Shown in pieces: positions 36,386-43,773 of a DNA stretch of 64,000 nt (position 1 is its first letter; the number at the start of each line of letters is the position of its first letter). The DNA comes from Methanomicrobium sp. W14 (lineage in GTDB: Archaea > Halobacteriota > Methanomicrobia > Methanomicrobiales > Methanomicrobiaceae): the NCBI RefSeq assembly GCF_017875315.1, contig NZ_JAGGMM010000001.1:930001-994000 (forward strand). The letters run 5' to 3'. The translations under genes were made by a program, and so were the position numbers. Under the pieces are notes generated by a model. That model worked only from the letters and a program-made list of their open reading frames with translations. It was not told the DNA's origin and searched no databases.

Positions 36386-38197
36386 ATGGCTAAAAAGAAA
36401 AACAAGGACTCCAGCCAGGATTCAGGCAAGAAATCCATCAGAACACCTATTGTTTGCGTTCTCGGCCATGTTGACCACGGCAAGACATCTCTTCTGGACA
36501 AAATACGCGGCTCTTCCGTCGTAAACAAAGAAGAGGGGGCGATTACACAGCATATAGGTGCAACTGTGGTTCCCCTCGAGGCGATAGAGGAGATGAGCGG
36601 GACAAAGGGAAAAATGAATTTTGATGTCCCCGGTCTTCTGTTCATAGACACTCCCGGCCACCATGCGTTCACGACGCTCAGGTCAAGAGGCGGAGCACTC
36701 GCCGACATGGCAATCCTTGTCGTAGACATAAACGAAGGTTTTCAGCCGCAGACAATCGAGGCCCTTCATATACTGAGGAACTATAAGACCCCGTTTGTCG
36801 TTGCCGCAACCAAGATAGACAGGATACACGGGTGGAGAAAGACCCCTGACGCACCTTTCATGAAATGCTACATGCAGCAGAACGAAAGGGTCAAAAACGA
36901 ACTCGAGACAAAGACATATGAGCTTGTCGGAAAACTGTCTGAAGAGGGTTTTAACTGCGAAAGATATGACAGGATAAGCGATTTCCAGAAAAACATCGCG
37001 ATAGTTCCGGTAAGCGGGATTACGGGAGAAGGTCTGCCCGACCTTTTAATGGTAATGATAGGTCTTGCACAGCGCTATATGACCGAAAACCTGAAACTTA
37101 CAGTCGAAGGCCCCGGAGTAGGGACAGTTCTGGAAGTAAAAGAGGAGCGCGGACTTGGGACGACTCTGGACGTAATACTCTTTGACGGGACTCTCGGGGT
37201 CGGCGACGAAATACTCGTCGGCGGAAATGACGAGGTAATATCCACAAAGGTGAGGTCACTTCTAAAGCCCAGGCCTATGCAGGAAATTCTTACCGAAGAC
37301 AGGTTCGAAAGAGTAAAGTCAGTGAGCGCCGCAAGCGGAATCAAGGTTGCAGCACCGGGCCTTGACGGTGTCGTAGCAGGTTCTCCCCTTATGGTAATCA
37401 AAGGCGACATAAGCGAAATTGAGGAAAAAATTCTTCATGAAATGCAGGACATACAGGTCAAACTCTCGGAGGAGGGCATATTCATAAAGGCCGACACCAT
37501 AGGCGCCCTTGAAGCCCTTTCAAAAGAGCTTGAGCAGCACAATATTCCTATTATGCGGGCAGAAGTAGGCCCTGTATCAAGGCATGACGTAATAGAGATT
37601 GCAACCGTCAAAAATCCCCTGATGTCGGTTCTCCTTGCATTCAACACCGCAAAACTTCCTGACGCATCCGAAATTCTGATGGAGAAGAACATGGACAAAG
37701 TGATGATCTTCGAGTCGGGAGTCATATATCACCTGATAGACGACTACCTCGAATGGGAGGAGAAGACCAGGCACGAGATGGAAAAACAGAGCTTTGAAAA
37801 GCTTGTCATGCCAGCCAAATTCACACTCCTTCCGGACTGCGTGTTCAGGCAGAACAACCCTGCCGTCGTAGGAATAAGGGTTCTTGGAGGAAAACTTCAG
37901 ACCGGGGTGAAACTGATACACCCTGACGGCAGAAAGGTTGGAAACATCAAACAGATTAAGCAGGGCCAGGACAACATCCAGGAAGCGTGTGAAGGTGATG
38001 AGGTCGCGATATCAATAGAAGGGCCTACCGTCGGCCGCCAGATAAATGTCGGCGACACACTCTATGTGGACATCCCCGAAAACCATGTGAAAATCCTTGA
38101 AACCGAGATGTATTCCCATTTGGACGACAGCATGAAGGAGGTTCTTGGAGAGTTCACCCGCATGAAACGCAAAGACGAACCCTTCTGGGGAAAGTAG
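36386..38197 (+). CDS. infB: Translation initiation factor aIF5B (IF-2-like)
   Basis: A 603-residue GTPase that helps join ribosomal subunits and place initiator tRNA. G motifs: G1 GHVDHGKTS (about residue 24), G3 DTPGHHAF (about 85), G4 ATKIDR (about 140). The middle and C-terminal beta-barrels are intact through the terminal helix region. It lacks the long N-terminal extension of eukaryotic eIF5B, as usual in archaea. I chose the ATG at 36386, preceded by GGAGGG; the TTG at 36371 is inside the leader. It probably heads an operon with eS6. Confidence 0.97.
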   Translation: MAKKKNKDSSQDSGKKSIRTPIVCVLGHVDHGKTSLLDKIRGSSVVNKEEGAITQHIGATVVPLEAIEEMSGTKGKMNFDVPGLLFIDTPGHHAFTTLRSRGGALADMAILVVDINEGFQPQTIEALHILRNYKTPFVVAATKIDRIHGWRKTPDAPFMKCYMQQNERVKNELETKTYELVGKLSEEGFNCERYDRISDFQKNIAIVPVSGITGEGLPDLLMVMIGLAQRYMTENLKLTVEGPGVGTVLEVKEERGLGTTLDVILFDGTLGVGDEILVGGNDEVISTKVRSLLKPRPMQEILTEDRFERVKSVSAASGIKVAAPGLDGVVAGSPLMVIKGDISEIEEKILHEMQDIQVKLSEEGIFIKADTIGALEALSKELEQHNIPIMRAEVGPVSRHDVIEIATVKNPLMSVLLAFNTAKLPDASEILMEKNMDKVMIFESGVIYHLIDDYLEWEEKTRHEMEKQSFEKLVMPAKFTLLPDCVFRQNNPAVVGIRVLGGKLQTGVKLIHPDGRKVGNIKQIKQGQDNIQEACEGDEVAISIEGPTVGRQINVGDTLYVDIPENHVKILETEMYSHLDDSMKEVLGEFTRMKRKDEPFWGK

Positions 38198-38255
38198 TCT
38201 TTTTAATGTTACAATTCAAAATTATAGAGACCTACATATTGGAGTCATAAAAAGA

Positions 38256-38660
38256 ATGGCAGACTTAAAGATAGTCCTCTCCGACCCAAAGACAGGAAAG
38301 GCATACAACATCGATGCGACCAGCAGCATTGCAGGTGCACTTATAGGAAAGAAAATAGGACAGCAGATGAGCGCTGATTCACTCGGCTTCCCCGGTTACA
38401 CAATCGAACTTACGGGCGCAACCGACAGAACGGGCATTCCGGCAAGAAAAGACCTTCCGGGTGCAGGCAAAAGAAAAATTCTTCTCTCCGACAGCACAGG
38501 GTTCCACGAAAAATACGGTGGAGAGCGCCGCAGAAAGACAATCAGGTGCGCTGAGATTACACCGGACTTTGTTCAGGTAAACGCAAAAGTTGTTGAATAT
38601 GGCGAAAAGTCACTTGACCAGTACTTTGCACCGGCAGAAACAGAAGCGGCAGCAGAGTAA
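38256..38660 (+). CDS. rps6e: 30S ribosomal protein eS6
   Basis: A 134-residue protein matching archaeal eS6 along its length: DPKTGKAYNID near the N-terminus, GYTIELTGATDRTGIPARKD in the middle and GERRRKTIRCAEI near residue 90. The start ATG at 38256 follows a GGAG about 15 nt upstream. It lies 58 nt after infB, a pairing common in euryarchaea. Confidence 0.96.
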   Translation: MADLKIVLSDPKTGKAYNIDATSSIAGALIGKKIGQQMSADSLGFPGYTIELTGATDRTGIPARKDLPGAGKRKILLSDSTGFHEKYGGERRRKTIRCAEITPDFVQVNAKVVEYGEKSLDQYFAPAETEAAAE

Positions 38661-38832
38661 ACAGATTTATATTTTCCTACAAATATTTTCTTATTCTAAC
38701 CGGATTTTAATTTAAATTTCAGATATCAGAAAAGACTGTTTTCTTACCAGGTGATTATTTATAAGAGGCGTAAGCTGTTAAAAATTTCCGCGTTATCCGG
38801 CATTATGCAGGCAGGCTCACGCGAATATATCT

Positions 38833-39300
38833 TCAGGCGCCTTTTACTGACTCCTTCAAAAGAATAGGAATTTTGTCTTCAAAGGAAACTTTGTATTTTC
38901 TTGCGGCGATGACTGCTGCAGCTTCAAAACTTATGTTGCCGTCAAATCCTTTTTTGATTATGCCGTTAATCTCGGCCACGACATCTTCGGGTCCTATGCC
39001 AAGCTTTTCTGCAATATTTTCCACAAGGACCTCAGCCGGATTTTCATCCGCTTCAAAGATATCTGACGATGGTTTGTAGCCAAGGGGTATCTCAACTTCG
39101 GAAACCGGGAACAGCGGCTTCAGATATGGTCCTGACTCCTCAAGAAGGCCCTGATTTAAAGCTATTTTTATAAGTCTTCCCGCCTGTTCCTTATTCATCC
39201 ACCTCTTGTCTATAGTAAGAAAATAGATGACTTCGGTCTTTTTCAGCTGGTCCCTCCTCATGCTTTTAAAAGGAGCAGATACGGCTGTTTTTACCGTCAA
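38833..39300 (-). CDS. DUF2240 family protein
   Basis: A 155-residue protein resembling the archaeal DUF2240 family, which is predicted to contain a winged-helix-like N-terminal half (VSAPFKSMRRDQLKKTEVIYFL, RRW-type KRWMNKEQAGRLIKIAL). The function is unknown. The likely start is the TTG at 39300, because the conserved APF segment lies before the first internal ATG; the TTG overlaps the upstream gene's stop codon, suggesting coupled translation. Confidence 0.65.
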   Translation of the reverse strand: MTVKTAVSAPFKSMRRDQLKKTEVIYFLTIDKRWMNKEQAGRLIKIALNQGLLEESGPYLKPLFPVSEVEIPLGYKPSSDIFEADENPAEVLVENIAEKLGIGPEDVVAEINGIIKKGFDGNISFEAAAVIAARKYKVSFEDKIPILLKESVKGA

Positions 39301-39719
39301 TTAAAAGCACCCGTAATAAGCCGTTTCACATCGTATGCATCTGTTGTGCCACGGGTCCCCTCACGCGAGACAATACACTCCGTAAGCATCCCCTTTTCGC
39401 TTACTCTCAGGTAGTATACCGTTTCAAAACGCGGAATTCTTCTCTCCCCGGTAAGTTTCGTCTCGTTTAATATGAGCATAAAATCGGCTGCATCCGTGAT
39501 TGTGTCCAATAAGTCAGGGACACTGTCAACGGGAACCATCCTTGTCTTCGAATCGGCTACGGAAACATGCATGTCAAGCCTTATCAGGTCATCTCCGACC
39601 CTCTGCGTAACATGCGTATTATTCATGCCGGCGACCTTTTCCACTACATCAATAAAAGGTCTTTCAACATCAAAATCGAGGTCACACCTCTGCGGAAAAC
39701 GGTGATATATCCTGCGCAT
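39297..39719 (-). CDS. Conserved archaeal hypothetical protein
   Basis: A 140-residue protein that I do not recognise. It is mixed alpha/beta with FDVERPFIDVVEKVAGMNNTHVTQ near the N-terminus and a beta-rich ETVYYLRVSEKGMLTECIVSREGTRGTTDAYD end, without TM segments or Cys pairs. I chose the ATG at 39719, which has a TATA-like TTTATAAA about 25-30 nt upstream on the minus strand, over the longer frame from 39821. It is coupled to the DUF2240 gene. Confidence 0.6.
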   Translation of the reverse strand: MRRIYHRFPQRCDLDFDVERPFIDVVEKVAGMNNTHVTQRVGDDLIRLDMHVSVADSKTRMVPVDSVPDLLDTITDAADFMLILNETKLTGERRIPRFETVYYLRVSEKGMLTECIVSREGTRGTTDAYDVKRLITGAFN

Positions 39720-39996
39720 CGGTATAATATGAATTCTGTATTTATAAAAAGTATATGCAGGACGAGACTCTACAGGTAAGTAAAAATAATCCCACGGGTT
39801 TCCCCATACGGTACAGCACAAAGACAGTTAAGCCGGTTCAAAAATCTGCATTTATAGCTCAAGTGAAAGTCTCAAAGAGGAGTATAGGTGTTACTGCAAA
39901 TAAATCAGGACAATCAAATTTTAGTTACTCTTTTCAAAAAAAATTTAAAACAAAGAAAAGCCGTAGATTCTGAAAATTTCGAAAAAGTTAAAAAAA

Positions 39997-40374
39997 TTAT
40001 TCTATCAGAACGGCGTTTATAACTCCGTCCTGACCGGGTCTTGAAACTATCTTTGCCCTTCCGATATCCGTTTTTATGACTGCGCCCTTTGTGAGAAGGT
40101 TACGGCGGACATAGTTTGGATTTGCAGTGTTTGCTTCCACAGTCTGGATTCCGACCTTCTTTGTCTCGCCGGTCTTCGGGTTTGATACGCTTGCAAAGGA
40201 TGCACGAAGTGCACGCACCTTTTCACTGCCGCCGTGAACCCTTGTAATCCTGCTACGGTCCTCACCGATATGTGTGTCTGCCGGAGCACGGCCTATTTCG
40301 ACTCTTCTCTTGCTGCGTGCGAGCTTAAGGCGACCGCCTGTCTCGCTTCTGATTGATTTTCCTTGCCAGAGCAT
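39997..40374 (-). CDS. rps8e: 30S ribosomal protein eS8
   Basis: A 125-residue protein with the eS8 pattern: WQGKSIRSETGGRLKLARSKRR at the N-terminus (cited in part), GRAPADTHIG, NPKTGETKKVGI, and a C-terminal GAVIKTDIGRAKIVSRPGQDGVINAVLIE-like beta region. Full length. It is transcribed alone from an AT-rich leader in 40375-40562. Confidence 0.96.
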   Translation of the reverse strand: MLWQGKSIRSETGGRLKLARSKRRVEIGRAPADTHIGEDRSRITRVHGGSEKVRALRASFASVSNPKTGETKKVGIQTVEANTANPNYVRRNLLTKGAVIKTDIGRAKIVSRPGQDGVINAVLIE

Positions 40375-40562
40375 TCAATTACACCTTATTTTTAAATTTT
40401 AAACGGGGGCGGGAGAGGAAAAACAAAAATTAAATATTGTTTCGCCCGATGCCCCTGAAACTTCCTCAAACCAAACTGTTTCCGGAGAGTCTCGGCTCTC
40501 CAAAAACTTCTGAAGTGCTATATATATTCCTTGTGAACTTATTTAACTTCACCGCAAAGGTG

Positions 40563-41210
40563 TCATCTGAGGATTTCATCCATAAGTTCCGAAACACCCT
40601 CTCCTGTCTTGAGATCCGTCTTAAATACCGGCATTATCGGGTTGTAACGGTGGATATCTTCCTCCATTCTGTTAATCCTGCACCCGACATACTCTGCCAG
40701 GTCGATTTTGTTTATAACGGCTATTGTACCGTTCCTAAACATCATCGGGTGCTTGTTCACAACGTCGTCACCTTCGGTTGTAGAAATGACTACAATGCGC
40801 TTTTCTGCGCCAAGGGAAAAGTCCGTCGGGCAGACCATATTCCCGACATTCTCTATAAAAAGAACGTCGATATCCTTCAGCGGAAGCGACTCTAATGAAT
40901 GCTCAACGAGGTGGGCATCAAGATGGCACTCCTTGCCGGTATTTGCATTGACCGCAGGAATTCCTGTTGCAACGATTCTCTGGAAATCGTCATCCCCCCA
41001 GACATCGCCTGCAATAGCTCCTGCATGAAGACCCTTTTCTTCAAGAAGAGGAACCAGATTTTCTATCAGGGCAGTCTTTCCCGAGCCCACAGCCCCGAGA
41101 AGATCAAATCCCCTGACATTGTTGTCCCTTAACGTGTGGTAGTTTTTGTGCGCCAGTTTATTGTTGGCATCAAAAACATCCTGCTCTATGCTGACATCGA
41201 TATGGTGCAT
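40563..41210 (-). CDS. hypB: Hydrogenase nickel-incorporation GTPase HypB
   Basis: A 215-residue GTPase that inserts nickel into NiFe hydrogenases. It has a P-loop GAVGSGKTALIENL (about residue 39), switch and metal residues typical of HypB (KECHLDAHLVEHSL, ENVGNMVCP) and G4 INKIDLAEYV. The N-terminus lacks a His-rich or CxxCGC nickel-storage motif, as in other methanogen HypB proteins. No hypA lies next to it. It is divergent from the SRP19 gene. Confidence 0.95.
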   Translation of the reverse strand: MHHIDVSIEQDVFDANNKLAHKNYHTLRDNNVRGFDLLGAVGSGKTALIENLVPLLEEKGLHAGAIAGDVWGDDDFQRIVATGIPAVNANTGKECHLDAHLVEHSLESLPLKDIDVLFIENVGNMVCPTDFSLGAEKRIVVISTTEGDDVVNKHPMMFRNGTIAVINKIDLAEYVGCRINRMEEDIHRYNPIMPVFKTDLKTGEGVSELMDEILR

Positions 41211-41259
41211 GAATATATTTATGATCAGTATCTGTTAATAGGTTCACCGGACATACTTA

Positions 41260-41532
41260 ATGTATATGAAGAGCGAGAGAATCCTCTATCCCTGCTATTT
41301 TAACGAGAGTCTTTCAAGAGCAGACGGAAGACGGGTCAGTAAGTCCTGCGCGGTAAAAAACCCTACTGCAAAGGCTGTCGCCGTCGCTGCTGAAAAACTC
41401 GGACTGAAGGCGTCCGTAGAGCAGAAAAGTCACCCTTCGAGGTGGCTTTTAAAGGAAGGGCGCGTTGTTGTCGGCTGGGAAAAGTCAAAAGAGATTCTTA
41501 TAAAAAATATTGCAGTAAAGATGAAGCAGTAA
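41260..41532 (+). CDS. srp19: Signal recognition particle protein SRP19
   Basis: A 90-residue RNA-binding protein with the SRP19 pattern: LYPCYFNESLSRADGRRVSK, then NPTAKAVAVAAEKLGL and HPSRWLLKEGRVVV. It binds 7S RNA and helps SRP54 assemble. Starts at 41260 or 41266 are both possible. It is followed 23 nt later by the PHP gene. Confidence 0.93.
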   Translation: MYMKSERILYPCYFNESLSRADGRRVSKSCAVKNPTAKAVAVAAEKLGLKASVEQKSHPSRWLLKEGRVVVGWEKSKEILIKNIAVKMKQ

Positions 41533-41555
41533 AAAGAGGAATAAGGGTAGTTTAA

Positions 41556-42203
41556 ATGTACGATCTTCATACGCATACAACAATGTCTGACGGGGAACTG
41601 CTCCCAACAGAGCTTGTGCGAAGAGCAGCAGTCCTCGGATACAGCACAGTCGCAATAACCGACCATGCAGACGCATCAAATATATACGGGCTTATAAAAG
41701 CCGTAAATGCAATAAAAAAATCAGCAAACCTGTTCGGCGTAAACCTTCTTGCAGGCGTTGAAATAACCCACGTCCCCCCGGAGGAGATTGGAGAACTTGC
41801 AAAAGAGGCAAAGAAAAACGGCGCCGATATCGTTATAGTCCACGGCGAAACTGTGGTCGAACCTGTAGCACCAGGAACAAATCTCGCCGCGTGCACATCC
41901 GACTATGTTGATATACTCGCACATCCCGGCCTTATATCTGGCGAAGAGGCAATTGAAGCAAGAAGACACAACGTCGCACTTGAAATAACTTCAAGGGGAG
42001 GCCACAACAGGACCAACGGACATGTGCTTAAATCAGCCATGAAGTCAGGGTGCAGGATAGTAGTCAACTCGGATACGCACGGACCGTCCGATTTGCTCAC
42101 AGGCAACGCGCGTAAGATGGTTGCAATGGGAGCAGGCATGACATCGGATGAGGCAGATAATATTTTATCAGATAATAACCTTGATGAGATAATCGAACTT
42201 TAA
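41556..42203 (+). CDS. PHP-domain histidinol phosphatase-like protein
   Basis: A 215-residue stand-alone PHP domain: YDLHTHTTMSDGE at the N-terminus, VAITDHADAS, LAGVEITHV, DIVIVHGETV, ILAHPGLI and NSDTHGPSDL. Archaeal members of this small PHP group are annotated as histidinol-phosphatase-like, but also resemble Rpp30 and polymerase-associated PHP domains, so substrate is not certain. It is probably co-transcribed with srp19. Confidence 0.8.
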   Translation: MYDLHTHTTMSDGELLPTELVRRAAVLGYSTVAITDHADASNIYGLIKAVNAIKKSANLFGVNLLAGVEITHVPPEEIGELAKEAKKNGADIVIVHGETVVEPVAPGTNLAACTSDYVDILAHPGLISGEEAIEARRHNVALEITSRGGHNRTNGHVLKSAMKSGCRIVVNSDTHGPSDLLTGNARKMVAMGAGMTSDEADNILSDNNLDEIIEL

Positions 42204-42300
42204 CAGATATATAAGCATTATCAAAATTTTTAAATGCGATGAGGAGCAATATATATAGGTTACGAAGTAGAAATCTTGATTTTTCAAGGAAGGTTGCCTT

Positions 42301-42528
42301 TTGAAACTTGCCGGTCAAATTCGTTCTGTTATTGGAAAGCATTTTCTCGTCATATATTGTGACGCTGCACAGCTGCCACAGCTCTACGCAGATGTAGTTG
42401 ACTGTCATCAGAAACCTGTTGGAAAACTCGTGGAAGTATTCGGGAATATCAGAAAGCCCTGCGCAACGGTGTACTGCAAAAATACAACGGAAGACCGCCT
42501 GCAGGGAGAGAAACTATATACAAAATAA
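42301..42528 (+). CDS. gar1: H/ACA ribonucleoprotein subunit Gar1
   Basis: A 75-residue beta-barrel protein with the Gar1 layout ([35 protein letters not shown]). It binds Cbf5 in H/ACA guide complexes that pseudouridylate rRNA. A TTG at 42301 preceded by GGAAGG about 9 nt upstream is the start. It lies 19 nt before the TFB gene, a linkage conserved across many euryarchaea. Confidence 0.85.
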   Translation: MKLAGQIRSVIGKHFLVIYCDAAQLPQLYADVVDCHQKPVGKLVEVFGNIRKPCATVYCKNTTEDRLQGEKLYTK

Positions 42529-42547
42529 ACCCTTGGTGAACACATCA

Positions 42548-43558
42548 ATGCAGGAAATTGAAAAACTAAAACAATTGCAGAGCCAGAGAGAAGCACTTAA
42601 AAAGCGTTCTGGTGAACAGGTCGAAAAGGTTCAGAAGAAACAGGAAGAGTCAACAAAAACTGTCTGTCCTGAGTGCGGGAGCCGTCAGCTTGTACACGAC
42701 TACGAACGTGCTGAACTTATCTGCCAGAACTGCGGTCTTGTATTAGAAGAAGAGTTCATTGACCGCGGTCCGGAATGGCGTGCCTTTGACCACGACCAGA
42801 GAATGAAACGTTCACGTGTCGGTGCTCCGATGACCTTTACCATACACGATAAAGGTCTTTCGACAATGATAGACTGGAGAAACCGTGACTCATACGGACG
42901 TGCAATATCCTCAAAGAACAGGGCACAGCTTTATCGTCTGCGTAAATGGCAGAGAAGGATTCGTGTCTCGAATGCAACGGAAAGAAACCTTGCTTTCGCC
43001 CTCTCGGAACTTGACCGTATGGCATCGGCTCTCGGTCTTCCGAGAAACGTCAGGGAAACGGCGGCTGTCGTATACCGTGACGCAGTCGACAAAAACCTCA
43101 TCCGCGGAAGAAGCATAGAAGGAGTTGCAGCAGCAGCACTTTATGCAGCATGCCGCCAGTGCAATGTCCCGAGAACACTGGATGAGATTGCAGAGGTTTC
43201 ACGTGTTTCAAGAAAAGAAATAGGAAGGACATACAGGTTTATCTCAAGAGAACTCGGGCTCAAACTTCTCCCGACATCCCCGATTGACTACGTCCCGCGT
43301 TTCTGCTCCGGTTTAAGCCTTAAAGGCGAGGTCCAGTCGAGAGCTGTCGAAATCCTCAGGCAGGCCGGCGAAAGGGAGCTTACAAGTGGAAGAGGCCCGA
43401 CAGGCGTTGCGGCGGCGGCAATCTATATTTCATCAATCCTCGGCGGAGAGCGCCGCACTCAGCGCGAAGTCGCGGAAGTCGCCGGAGTAACCGAGGTTAC
43501 AATCAGAAACAGGTACAAAGAGCTTGCAGAAAAGCTTGACATTGAAATTATCCTTTAA
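42548..43558 (+). CDS. tfb: Transcription initiation factor TFB
   Basis: A 336-residue TFIIB homologue. It has an N-terminal zinc ribbon CPECG-x15-CQNCG (about residues 39-61), the B-finger/linker ([14 protein letters not shown]), and two cyclin repeats (about 135-225 and 235-330) with a C-terminal recognition helix [23 protein letters not shown] cited in part. It recruits RNA polymerase to the TBP-TATA complex and reads the BRE. I chose the ATG at 42548, with GGTGA about 9 nt upstream. Confidence 0.97.
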   Translation: MQEIEKLKQLQSQREALKKRSGEQVEKVQKKQEESTKTVCPECGSRQLVHDYERAELICQNCGLVLEEEFIDRGPEWRAFDHDQRMKRSRVGAPMTFTIHDKGLSTMIDWRNRDSYGRAISSKNRAQLYRLRKWQRRIRVSNATERNLAFALSELDRMASALGLPRNVRETAAVVYRDAVDKNLIRGRSIEGVAAAALYAACRQCNVPRTLDEIAEVSRVSRKEIGRTYRFISRELGLKLLPTSPIDYVPRFCSGLSLKGEVQSRAVEILRQAGERELTSGRGPTGVAAAAIYISSILGGERRTQREVAEVAGVTEVTIRNRYKELAEKLDIEIIL

Positions 43559-43631
43559 ATTTCAGGCCCAGGATCAAGATCAAAATAAAACATTTTTTAA
43601 CAACCTTCACTGAATATTAGAGGAGAGTTTC

Positions 43632-43703
43632 GGGCCTGTAGATCAGGGGTAGATCGCTACGTTCGCAACGTAGAGGCCGCGGGTTCGAATCCCGCCAGGT
43701 CCA
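43632..43703 (+). tRNA. tRNA-Ala (CGC)
   Basis: Complete cloverleaf: acceptor GGGCCTG/CAGGTCC with the G3-U70 wobble pair that defines alanine identity, discriminator A73, anticodon stem CTACG/CGTAG with loop TTCGCAA (anticodon CGC), and T-arm GGTTCGAATC. No CCA is encoded. AT-rich DNA just upstream (about 43585-43620) should hold its promoter. Confidence 0.96.
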
Positions 43704-43773
43704 TGGGAAAAAAAATTTTTACTATTGTATCATTAAAAATTAAAAAATAGTTTCCAGGATTTAAACTGACAGT

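Noticed and set aside
40437-40895. 152-codon plus-strand frame opposite hypB
   Set aside because: HypB on the other strand is unmistakable; the frame is a shadow.
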